DNA of 64,000 bases from Aspergillus flavus (taxonomy: Eukaryota > Ascomycota > Eurotiomycetes > Eurotiales > Aspergillaceae): contig NC_092409.1 of assembly GCF_009017415.1 (NCBI RefSeq), positions 5,828,001 through 5,892,000 on the forward strand, given 5' to 3'. Made by a program: the position numbers and the translations under genes. The notes under the pieces were generated by a model, which had not been told where the DNA came from, made no database searches, and saw only the letters and a program-made list of their open reading frames with translations. Position 1 is the first letter of the stretch, and each line of letters opens with the position of its first letter. This document shows, in pieces, positions 23,493 through 32,982 of the stretch.

Positions 23493-24295
23493 TCACAGGC
23501 GTGGACACCAATCCACCCGATCCTCCAGGATACTCACCTGAGCTTTCCAATCGGCTCCATCTTGGTTAAACAGATCCCAAGCCTGTTCAGCAATTGTGGT
23601 AGGATTTAAGAACTTTGAGTCGGGCAATACAATCCCTCCGACAATAACCATTCCAACACGAGTTCCTCCCTTCGCAAGAGACTTCTGCAAAGACTTGACC
23701 AGGTTTGCCTGTGCAGCCTTGGCCACCGACAAAGAGAAGTACTCAGGAATCGGATTAACAGGCAAAAGACTATTTGTCACTAGAATAGTCGGCTTGAAGC
23801 CGACTCCCAGGTTCGTTTGCATCGTATTGACCAGGATTGGCGTTGCCCATTGAACAGCAACGTAGAGGGCAGTAACAGAGACCTAGGGAGTCGATCAGTC
23901 TGGAACCCCCCACCCCTACAATGACAATAGATCAAACCTACTCTCAGGTCTAGCTCAATATCTTCAACAGGGAAATCAAAGAAATTGCTTCCACCAACGC
24001 GAGCCGCGTTGAAATAGACGCATTCCAGTGTCCCAAAAGACTGGACTTCTGTCAAAGCCGCCTTGAATTGTTCCAGATCACTGATGTCAACCTTCCAGGT
24101 CCGAACATGGACTTGACGACCAACATCTGCCGCTGAAGAGAGAATCGTCTCTTTATCTGCTTGTAGTTGAGATGAGTTGCGGGCAAACAGGGCAATATGG
24201 TCAAAGTGCTTTTGGGCAAACAAGGATGCCACAGCCACTCCGATTCCGGGACCAGAGCCTATCAACAGGAGTGTTCTTGTAGGGGCTGCATCCAT
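23493..24295 (-). CDS. Short-chain dehydrogenase/reductase-like protein, atypical active site
   Basis: Two exons (24295-23942, 23882-23493; 59-nt intron) give 247 residues. Rossmann start LLLIGSGPGIGVAVASLF carries the cofactor-binding GxxxGxG motif. VDISDLEQF is the usual acidic strand and YFNAARVG replaces NNAG. Where classical SDRs have YxxxK, this protein reads SLSVAKAAQ, keeping the Lys but having Leu in place of the catalytic Tyr. I have seen this variation in a group of fungal SDRs, so it may work differently or not be a redox enzyme. The start is the first ATG giving a clean Rossmann N-terminus. Divergent from the nitronate monooxygenase gene, sharing a 480-base promoter. Confidence 0.8.
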
Positions 24296-24778
24296 GGTGA
24301 ATGTAAGGGATATATTAAAAAGCAAAAGGAACAATGGACGAGAGTAGACGTTCTTCTTAGGCAAGAGGTCAGGATTGTGAAATGAAAACGGATTCTTTGG
24401 TCCTCCCTTTATACATCTTCCGAGGTCAATTATAGTCTTATTAATTCTTTTCTTAGCCATCAGATTAGTTGGACGAGGCACTAGCGGCCGATGGTCCCCA
24501 ATGGGTCATTGAAGACTTCGCTGATTTGACGTTGATGGACATCGGTACTTGGTAGAGGGTCACGTAATTTTGGTAATATCCCGGTACACACTAGCGGCCG
24601 CACTTCTACCGAGCGATCCCATTGGCGGACACCACAAAAACCCGTTCCAGCCATACAAGAGCATCTATAAGCGCCAGAGACTGTAAGCAGTATTAATAGT
24701 AAACACCACACCTGCTGCCCATCTTCTTTCTTCGGGATTTCTCACACAAACATACACCAATTGAAAAGAGACGAAAGC
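24296..24778. other. Divergent promoter of SDR and nitronate monooxygenase genes
   Basis: About 480 bases with a TTATAAG-like element on each side and an exact 12-base direct repeat (next entry). No gene within it. Confidence 0.45.
24479..24600. repeat. Direct repeat CACTAGCGGCCG, two copies
   Basis: Exact copies at 24479-24490 and 24589-24600, 110 bases apart. Each contains CGGCCG, an inverted pair of CGG triplets with no spacer, the kind of element bound by Zn2Cys6 dimers. A Zn2Cys6 gene lies at 26.1-27.8 kb and might act here. Confidence 0.6.
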
Positions 24779-26081
24779 ATGCATCAGATCTTCCCAAACA
24801 CTAAATCTCCCCTCATCGCCAACGCGCCCATGCACGGCTTTGCAGATAGTCGTCTAGCCAGCGCCGTTTCATCTGCCGGGGGCTACGGTACATATAACCC
24901 TATAAAAACCCCTTCATTCTAGTTCAGCAATACAAAGACTCAGAAACCCGAGTATAGGATTCATAGCCGGCGGCATCGACTTCAGAACGGGGTCTCCACA
25001 TCTCGAACAACTGCAAGCGGAGCTCAACACAACTCGATCCCTCCTCGGGATCGCAACCCCCGAGGAAAAGCTCCCCATAGGTGTAGGCTGTCTCATGCTC
25101 CAGCCAGAAGGCCTAATCGACAATGTACTTCCGATCCTATGTGCGGCTCGGGTAACTGGGATCTGGCTTGCATTTCCGAACAATGGATCTGATCATGGGC
25201 CTATCATCACGGCTGTGCATCAGCTCAGAGAGAAGGAGAATTGGGATGTGAAAGTGTTTGTGCAGGTTGGGACGGTCCAGGCTGCGAGGGAGGCGATCGA
25301 TTATGGGGCGGATGTACTGGTCGTCCAGGGGTCGGATGCGGGTGGGCATCAGTGGGCGCAGGGGGCGAGTCTGATTGCGCTACTCCCGGAGGTTAGGGGA
25401 CTACTTCGCGAGATAGGTAAGACGGGAGAGGTGCATCTGTTGGCTGCGGGTGGGATTGTTGATGCGAGGGGGATGGTTGCGGCTATGGCGTTAGGTGAGC
25501 TCCATTGTCTTATGATATATAGTAATATGGACGTGCTAATGATATCCGTACGCAAGGTGCGGATGGAATCGTGATGGGAACAAGAGCAAGTCGTGGCTTC
25601 ACTTCTCAAGCATGTCGGGATACTAACACTTCGCACTCAGTTTATTGCTACCGTTGAATGTGCAGGTCCGGATATCGCAAAAGAAAAGATCGTGTCCACT
25701 ACTGACGGCACCACAACGACAATTAAATCACGGAAGCACGATGTGTTCAATTCGACCGACGTCTGGCCTAGCCAATATGATGGCAGGGCCATCATCGGTC
25801 GCAGCTACGAGGATTTTCAAAGCGGCGTTACAGATGAAGAAATCCTCAAACGACACAGCAACGCCAGAGAAAAGGGAGAAGATGACAGAACCATTATATG
25901 GGCGTGAGTGTCCTTATCCGTAAATAGTTGGAGCTCTGCTCACAAGACAAATAGGGGCACTGGAATTGGGTCCATCAAGGAGGTGACGACTGTTAAGCAG
26001 CTTTTGAACGATGCTCGATCGGGAGTCCGATCCATCGTGGCACAGATGAACAATGCTTTTAGACAGGATGAGGAAGACTGA
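24779..26081 (+). CDS. Nitronate monooxygenase (2-nitropropane dioxygenase type)
   Basis: Five exons (24779-24887, 24958-25494, 25557-25585, 25641-25903, 25955-26081) give 354 residues. FMN enzyme that oxidises alkyl nitronates, with detoxifying roles in fungi. Seen: PLIANAPMHGFADSRLA start, the GVGC strand, FVQVGTVQAAREAIDYGAD, VVQGSDAGGH (the conserved FMN-site G-H block), LLAAGGIVDARGMVAAMALGADG and the phosphate-binding GIVMGTRF. Exon 3 is only 29 bases, and the intron after it starts with GC (AGA|GCAAGT...CACTCAG); only this choice keeps the MGTR-F motif. Later blocks DVWPSQYDGRAI and SYEDFQSGV fit the family C-terminus. Intact. Neighbouring SDR is divergent. Confidence 0.88.
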
Positions 26082-26150
26082 GGACAGGAATTTGAGCCAT
26101 GAGCAGGATTCAATGTTATTCCATTTGTTGCAAATATTGATCTGAGTGGG

Positions 26151-27808
26151 TTAGCATCCAGAATGCATGGACCATAAGGTGCTACACATACCAGCCAGTT
26201 TCCACGTTTTTCTCGCGTAAAGCAGTGTCAGTCGGAATGGCTCATAGTCTAGCTGAAACTGCTCTCCGAGTAGCTCTTTCATCTTAATCCCAGCAAGGAC
26301 AGCTTCCCCCGTGCACATAACAGCAGGTAGCGGTGCAGATGGAATTTTCTCGGGGGCACTGAGCATATTAAACTTATTGCATATATCGCGGACCATATTG
26401 ATAAACGAAGTCAAGGCTAGGAGCGACGCTTTTGCATCATCAGATGTTCCCAATGTTTGGAACTTCACTGCACAATCGATTCGGATTCGGTGAAGGGTCA
26501 ACGCAGCCCTATCGCCCATTACTATTGGTCCTAGATTGGTACGGGTAGGTATCTTACGTTAAGGTGATCGCATTAGCTCCGCATAAGGTTGCCCACCCCT
26601 GGGGCGTCTGCTCAAACAACCTTTCAGCGAACTGCATTAGTCGGTGATCCAAAGATTGGAATTTCTCCGGCAGCGAATTGACGTCGACGTGTCTTTGTAA
26701 TAGCTGTACTTCACCGAGAAGACGGACGGCCTGGATCTCCCGGGCATAATAGCAAAGGGGAACATCGATTGGCACGGACATCGGCTGGTGGGAGGGAGCC
26801 TGAGTTGCTTCACTTTTGTCTGTTCTCAAACATGCATCATCTACCGGCAGTCGGAAGTGATCCGCCAAGTCTTCTGATACATGAGGCGCTTTGAATTCGG
26901 TAACTACTTGGTATATGACGCTGTGTAAAAAATAAGGTCAGCCCCTTCCAAAATTGCAGCTACTCGTGAGACGCCGATACCGGTCTAGCAAATATATCCC
27001 GGTCCACACCCGTCTTCGTTCCTCAGCAGCCTCCCAGGACAGGTAATCTTCGTAGGCATTCCCATCGTCTATATTGAGCTTCATCGAATAGCCTAACCTA
27101 GCACAGCTTGCTATGGTCAGTGAGGCCGCTCCCGAGGATGATATCCCAGTCTCATATAAGGCTATCAGAAGACCACTCTGTACTAGTTGCAATGAAGGCG
27201 CGCGTCTTAGCTGAAGAACAGCATAAAGTTCTTTGCACAGGATATAACTTCGATGCGATGGATTTGTAGCTCTATCAGGTAGGCCACCCTGCACGACAAG
27301 AAGTATGGCGAGAGCAAGCAGGGCAGTCTCTGCACGAGGTTGATGGCCTAACCTCTCCAGACTTTTCCTAAACGGCCGCTCCATGACAACCGGTAACCAT
27401 GACTGATAGTAGGAAAGGTATTCCTCCATAACCCGAGTAAAGGTCGAACTGTGTTCTTCCTGGGCTTGATGTAGCATATTAACGTACAACAGATCGATAT
27501 CGAGACTAGGTGCTTTGGGGTTGTCCGACTCCAGCCTCAGCAAGAAGGTCAGCCCCTCGGACGGAGATACGTCAGAGGCGGAGTGCCAAAGGTAATTGCA
27601 CGAACGATTCTGCCTTTTTCCGTTCTCAGTGGAATTGCAAGACAAAAATATCCATAGTCAAAGATGCATTGCAGTACCTGGTGCAGCGGCCGCATGATGG
27701 CAACATCTTGTCGCATCCCCTCTTCTGCTCTCTGCAAGCAGCACAGGCATTCTCCGCAACTGAAGCTGATGTCGACTTGGTGGTAGCTGTCATCGAGTGA
27801 GAGCTCAT
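26151..27808 (-). CDS. Zn2Cys6 transcription factor, apparent frame break near the C-terminus
   Basis: Exon 1 starts at 27808 and carries CAACREQKRGCDKMLPSCGRC; its sixth Cys (QNRSC) comes from exon 2 after a GTACTG...AAAAAG intron, giving a normal C-x2-C-x6-C-x5-C-x2-C-x6-C cluster. The middle part (WLPVVMERPF, ETALLALAILLV, ARLGYSMKLN, WTGIYLLDR) is a fungal_trans domain; the next intron (GTATCG...CACAG) is good. After ...CGANAITL the frame ends at 26554, while the following sequence (IVMGDRAALTLHR...) is open in another frame to 26151. The only GT...AG between them is 27 nt and does not restore phase, so a one-base change near 26555-26562 is likely. Function: nuclear regulator, target unknown; the neighbouring SDR/nitronate genes are candidates. 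Confidence 0.7.
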
Positions 27809-28248
27809 TGCAATAATAGCTTTATTTATAATAGATTAGGCCGATACGACTTGTTAAAATCGGTGAAGTTATCGAGTCAGCAGAAGAGATACAAGCATGG
27901 TAATCTGACCGATCGCCCCACTTCAAAATATTGGCAAAGCCGCTTGTTGCCGACTAGTGGGTGCGGTTTCTACCACCCGCTGGAAACGGACGGGTTCTTC
28001 CTAGACTCTTGCATTATATAGAAAATAAGATTAATAATTGAATGAACTTTGTATATTCAGGAGTATTAATTGTTTACATAGGCAGATTAGATATCTATGT
28101 CCTTGTATGGGTTTTACAATATGTGTTGACGATTCCGTATTTGTTCTGAAATTTGGCTATGATCCTCCACAATAAAAAATGGATACCAAGGTTGCTATCG
28201 TACACAAGAATTGGGCTGCAACGAAAACAGGGACTCCTGATGGGATCG
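27809..28248. other. Intergenic, nothing recognised
   Basis: About 440 bases between the regulator's 5' end and the 3' end of the DUF3632-like gene. AT-rich on the right. No gene seen. Confidence 0.5.
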
Positions 28249-29212
28249 TTAACGTCTGATGTACATTGAATAAATTTCGTCCAACGTCTCACTAACATCT
28301 CCTGCGATGTCACGAGTCTCCTCGGCAACATCACTGTTCTCTGATATTTCCCGAACTGTAACACCCAGACACCCCAACGCTCACGGTACAAGGATAGGTA
28401 ATTAGGATCCTCCTTAGATAGGCGTTCATAAAACTCTTTCCAGAGGGGGCCACCTTCTCCAATGGTGTAGCGTGGATTGTGGCGCCAGAGTACATGACCT
28501 GCATGCTGAATCCAGATGGCCGCAACTGCAACTTTCATGTCGAGTTGCTCAATATCAAGTGGATAATTAGAGACAAATTCTGGGCCGCCGTCCTCTTCTT
28601 GAACCGTCGCTCCTTCGGTAGCCTGCCCTATGGCCAATATAGCTTTCCTAGGGAGAGGGATGAGGTGAGATTTAGTGAGTAGTGCAGTGAACGCATGTAC
28701 ATTTAGGCATCGTTGGAATTCTGCATCCGTACTCGAGAGCCCTGGTGAGGTTAGCACTGCTATACTGATAGCAGACCTTGCATTTGCAAAACGAATATGC
28801 GAGTGATAAACAAACCTTCGAAGCTCAACGGGATGGGCGGCTCAGCCCGCGTGAAAGCGTCCCAAAGTCCGGTTGTTCCTAGATCATACCCATATAGAAT
28901 CTCGTCGCTTTCATCATAGTCATCTGGGAATGGCCTGTTGGGCAGCCTTTCTAGCCACCGGATTACTCTAGCTAGCTTTCGGTGTCCATCTCCATTACGA
29001 TCTAACTGCCCTGCAACACGCATGAATGCATCCCAGATGTGCTGAATGAATTGTAGAAATGTCACAGGTTGGGATCTGGTCGCGTAGTCTGCGTAGACCG
29101 AATCTAACTCTCTCGCTGCTAGACGGGCGAGGCTTTTATCGCTGATTTCGATTACGCTCCGCAGAATGCGCGATATGCGAGTAGCTAGGGCCTGGCTGGT
29201 TTCGGGATCCAT
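28249..29212 (-). CDS. DUF3632-like hypothetical protein, possible frameshift at the end
   Basis: Exon 1 29212-28816, intron GTTTGT...CACCAG, exon 2 from 28741. Features resembling fungal DUF3632 proteins: the helical N-terminal half (VTFLQFIQHIWDAFMRVAGQL), LWDAFTRAEPPIPLSF, then RCLNVHAFTALLTKSHLI, AVAAIWIQHAGHVLW and ERWGVWVLQF. After VLQF the expected ending (REISENSDVAEETRDIAG...) is in another frame near 28349-28354; one missing C would explain it. As it stands, the frame continues with unrelated residues to 28095. The end given here is the stop of the family-like frame. Function unknown; no membrane or signal sequence. Confidence 0.6.
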
Positions 29213-29697
29213 GTTTGGAGAGATTGGGACCTTTGGGGAACTGGGCTATGGAGGTTCTCCGAAGATGAAAGATGTGATACCACAGATGAAGGAGGATGGT
29301 GAAAGGAGGATGGATGGATGTAGGCAGGAGAAAAGCCTTGTTGGGTAAAATGTGCGTCGATCGTTGCCTAACTAACAAAGGGATCCCACCAGTGAATACC
29401 ATCATCTTTCCATACCATTCCGTCGTGAAATGAGAATATCACATGACAAACTTGACAAAATGAGCATGGCATCCTTAATTAGGCATGTTGTGATCTCAGA
29501 TGAGATTGATAAGGTGGTAGGGTTACAGGAGAGCACGTGAGTGAACATCATGTACTTCATTATGTGATTCCTAGTACTACTTCCATAAGACATCTGAAAT
29601 CTCTGCTAAGCCTTGTGACCCGCTTCCTCCTATGCTCATTCTCCAATTTCAGACAACATGGTGTAATGGGCAGTTTCCCAAAGTATCGAAAAATTGG
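29213..29697. other. Intergenic, nothing recognised
   Basis: About 485 bases containing the DUF3632-like gene's promoter and the 3' flank of family member A. No gene seen. Confidence 0.5.
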
Positions 29698-30126
29698 CTA
29701 AGGCACAGCTTGCTCGAGTTTGGTTTCGTAGTCTTCCGTAGAGATAAGTCACCATTTTGTAATCAAGTAACATCATGGCCATGTATAAGATAACCTACCT
29801 TCTTTAGTAATGATTTCAAACTGGACTCTCCTCTCATCAGATTCCAGCATCGCCTGAATGGCACAAAGCCACTGCGTGCAACAGAACACATATCCAGTGA
29901 GAATGCGTCCATCCCGAATAAAGGAGAATTTCAACAGTTGCATGTCCGCGTTAAACATGCACTGGTCGACCAGTACTTCCACCCAGGATTGATAGTCAAG
30001 ATCCCAGATGACAAGAGTGTCTTCACTATTTCCAGCCTGCCATACGCACCAAGCCCTGAGGAAGGCCGAACGCCCGGGATCCACACGGTTGATGATTTCG
30101 ATGGGAGTATCCTCATGGATTTTCAT
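29698..30126 (-). CDS. Member A of the small W-C-F/FEIV protein family
   Basis: Two exons (30126-29799, 29732-29698) give 120 residues. Start MKIHEDTPIEIINR; then RSAFLRAW, the core LDYQSWVEVLVDQCMF, YVFCCTQWLCAIQAM and FEIITKE, where a phase-1 intron (GTAGGT...ACGGAAG) falls, followed by a short tail DYETKLEQAVP. I do not recognise the domain. The pattern (conserved Trp, two or three Cys, alternating strands, then a helix and the FEI strand) suggests a small compact alpha/beta fold. No signal peptide, so probably cytosolic or nuclear. Divergent from member B, with 500 bases between. Intact. Confidence 0.75.
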
Positions 30127-30624
30127 TTTTGCGCTGTCCCGAGGGATAAGGATGTAGTAAATAACGTTTAAGAAGCCAGAGATTGTAAGAAGTGGGAAGG
30201 ACCTTGAGAGCTTAGTAGATCAGAAGAGAAAGTATACGAGCAAGCGATGAATTATAGTGTGTAAGCGTGTAACAGAAAAGCTATGAGGCGTTGACGTGCT
30301 TGCAAACCTGATTGGTTTGGTCAATTGGGTAGCTTTACTACAGTCTGATGGAGCCTGACAGAGTGAATTAAATAGAAGTACTCCCTGACTACGCGTTTCT
30401 GTCCCTCATCTTCAGTCTCTTGTTTTCCTGCTCTTGTCTGACTGTTTCAACCTCCGTCTCCCGATCACCCTCAACACTCTCGCAATCTATTGTCATCCAA
30501 CTCTCACTCTGACGCTTAAAGGTGAGGCTTCCTCTTCCCCCTCGATACTTGAATCGGGCGTATAAAGCTCAAACCCACCGTAAGGCAGTAAACATACTAA
30601 CCCGCATTCCCAGCTCACAACAAA
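30127..30624. promoter_or_regulatory. Divergent promoter of family members A and B
   Basis: 498 bases between the two start codons. The right half is pyrimidine-rich (30400-30530), common just upstream of fungal start codons. An AAATAG-type AT patch at about 30370 may serve as a TATA element for B. No shared repeat was seen. Confidence 0.4.
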
Positions 30625-31094
30625 ATGCCACGCGAAATTGCCTGGGACGCGGTCTTCAAGGTCCACAACCGCATGGACCCAACCAAGAGCGGCATGTTCA
30701 TGGCCTGGGATTTTGCTCGTGTCTGGGATGGCCAAACCATGTATATCCGAGACCTGGACTACGGCAAATGGATCACCGGCTTGATCGAAAAGTGTGGTTT
30801 CGACCCAAACACCCACTTTGCCAGATACACCGTCTACTACGATGGCATCGAAATCACTGGAAATATCCTCTGTGAAGCTCACTGGCACTATGCCACCAGA
30901 ATGAACCTTGAACGCGGCTTGGACTTTGAGATTGTTCCCCAGGATGGTATATACCCGGATCCAGCATGGATATCATGAGATGTTTGTTAATATTTTTAGG
31001 TTATTTGGAGACTAAACACGACGGAACTCTCAATGAAACGATCAGCCGTGAGGAATTCTTGGCTTGGCTTGACAATCAGTACTTCTCGGATTGA
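30625..31094 (+). CDS. Member B of the small W-C-F/FEIV protein family
   Basis: Two exons (30625-30946, 31000-31094) give 138 residues. N-terminus MPREIAWDAVFKVHNRMDP; core LDYGKWITGLIEKCGF, DGIEITGNILCEAHWHYA and LDFEIVPQDG, with the phase-1 intron (GTATAT...TTTTTAG) at the same place as in A and D. The tail exon (YLETKHDGTLNETIS...) is longer, acidic and unrelated to A's except for a Y-x-x-K beginning. Function not recognised. The matching core and intron support a common origin with A, C and D. Intact. Confidence 0.75.
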
Positions 31095-31629
31095 AGGTCA
31101 CTACACGTGTATCCTGGAGTTGCCGGTGGAGCTTGTTCCGGGCCGGTGTCAATGTGCACTTGGAATCAATCGTCTTGACTTAGTTAGTTTGTTGCCTTCG
31201 ATGTGTTAACTCTGTTGACCTATCTCTGCCAGATGGCAATGTTGGTGGTCTCCTGGTGAGCTACTATTTCTGTATTGGGGCAATGTCTTGTGGTTCTTTA
31301 CTTTCATAGTTTGAGACCAATTTAGTGACTTGCTTTGATTTCTGTGCCTTGAGCATGTCCCAACTCATGGCTTTGGGTACTCATTCTGATGGAAGGATAT
31401 TCTGATCATTGAGATATTGTATCAAATTTGCGATCAGACTACCCAAATTACCGCATTTCCGCACAAGCACAAAAGAGATCCAGCCAGAACATCAGGTCAA
31501 GATTCCACTTCTTTCAGGAAAATAGAAGTTTCACAGAGAGCACAGGGATGCCACAAAAGCATAGAAGCCACGAAGCAAATCCTAACACTACCAGTTTCAA
31601 TAGTGAAAAGTTGGAGCATTGTGGAATAA
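31095..31629. other. Convergent intergenic region
   Basis: About 535 bases between the 3' ends of members B and C. Nothing beyond 3' flanks recognised. Confidence 0.5.
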
Positions 31630-32158
31630 TCAATCTAGATCGCATTTCTCAAAGTCACCCAGTTTCTCAGCAGCCCCATAGAAACTAGATCCACGCTTAC
31701 TGCTAGCACCATGGCTTCGATGTCCATTCAGACTGGGATCCTTCTCCACACGGAACCATTCTAACAAAGGTAAGCACACATTTCCTATCAGAGTCATATA
31801 GTAAAAGGGTATTCTCACTGTATTTATGAACAATCTCGAATTCAAGATCAGCTCCGCTCTGCGACATGGCATCGATAGCAGCGGCGAACTGCTGCTCACA
31901 TGACACATAGACAATCTCCTGTGTGCCTTTACCAAGCGGGAGTTTACATCTGACACGGTGGCTCCTGGAGGAGAAGCCGCATTGGCTCTTGAGGGCTCGT
32001 TTCCAGGAAGAGTAGCTGAACGTCGGATACTTTTTGTCACTCCCCCAATTCCGAACGAACGAGTAGAGCTTGAGTATGGCGCTTCGGTCGGGATAGACGC
32101 GATTGCGAACCATGATACGCGTGTCATCTGACGTTGTCCCCTTTTTGAAATACACCAT
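31630..32158 (-). CDS. Member C of the small W-C-F/FEIV protein family
   Basis: Two exons (32158-31819, 31760-31630) give 156 residues. N-terminus with MVRNRVYPDRSAILKLY, core FSYSSWKRALKSQCGF, EIVYVSCEQQFAAAIDAM and LEFEIVHKY; a phase-1 intron (GTGAGA...TTGTTAG) follows directly. The tail is Ser/Gly-rich and basic then acidic (KRGSSFYGAAEKLGDF). It is the most diverged of the four copies: the conserved DG between the strands is replaced by GKG. Function not recognised. Intact. Confidence 0.72.
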
Positions 32159-32982
32159 GATTAGGATTTGCTAGTAATGTCTCCATCAGTAGTTAGTTCT
32201 ATTTTCTCTAATTTGAGCTGTGTGACCATAGAATATACCTGTCTCGTATAGGGTGTTTTTGATTCTTGTGTCTGTGATTCTGTGAGTCTGTAAGTCTGTA
32301 AGTCGCCTCCGGAGGAAAGATTTGGGGATGTTCTCGGTCGACCAAAAGAAGTGGTCATTATGATAGCAAAAATACCTAATGGGTTACGTATAATAAGGCT
32401 CACTATATCATCCATGCATCACTGACAGGTGCCTCAGGACCTACACTTCTTTACCTCTTCCGGAATTGACCCCTTCATTATTCCACGCAACAGCCACACC
32501 ACACAACTCAATGTCAAAGCCTTCTCTTGCTATATCTTACCATATCTAATTTAGAGAAAAGACAATGGGGTCACGATAAATAGATCAGGATCCGATCTTA
32601 AGAGAGCGTCTCAGTAACGACCACGCGCATACTGCCACCCAGAGACAAACAGTGATTGCATCCAATATGATGTATTGTTCCTACTCAAGCCTTGCATTGA
32701 CCTCCAATCTTCTGTGACTAGCTTAGAGGGTCCCTGGAATCCAAAAGCTACTTGTTCTTATCAAAACGCCCCTCTCAATCTTCGCTTTGATTGTCGTTAT
32801 GTGACATTTCTGAGAGCGAGAGGGTTGGTTTTGGCTTTTTACATCCAAGTGGTACGTCCATGTTAGCAAGTATCCAGGATATTGTGAAGTACAATAAATG
32901 CCGCATTGCATAAAATTACTATTACTCAAGCTTATAACCCACCGCCGTCATACTAGTACACAAACCAACCCCCAAGATCACA
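32159..32982. other. Intergenic, nothing recognised
   Basis: About 820 bases between member C and the SDR gene. Contains the 5' flank of C (with short CTGTGA/AGTCTGTA direct repeats around 32265-32305) and AT-rich 3' flank of the SDR. No gene seen. Confidence 0.5.

Noticed and set aside
23596..23853. Plus-strand frame opposite the 23.5-kb SDR
   Set aside because: Shadow of the SDR, which has a clear Rossmann fold.
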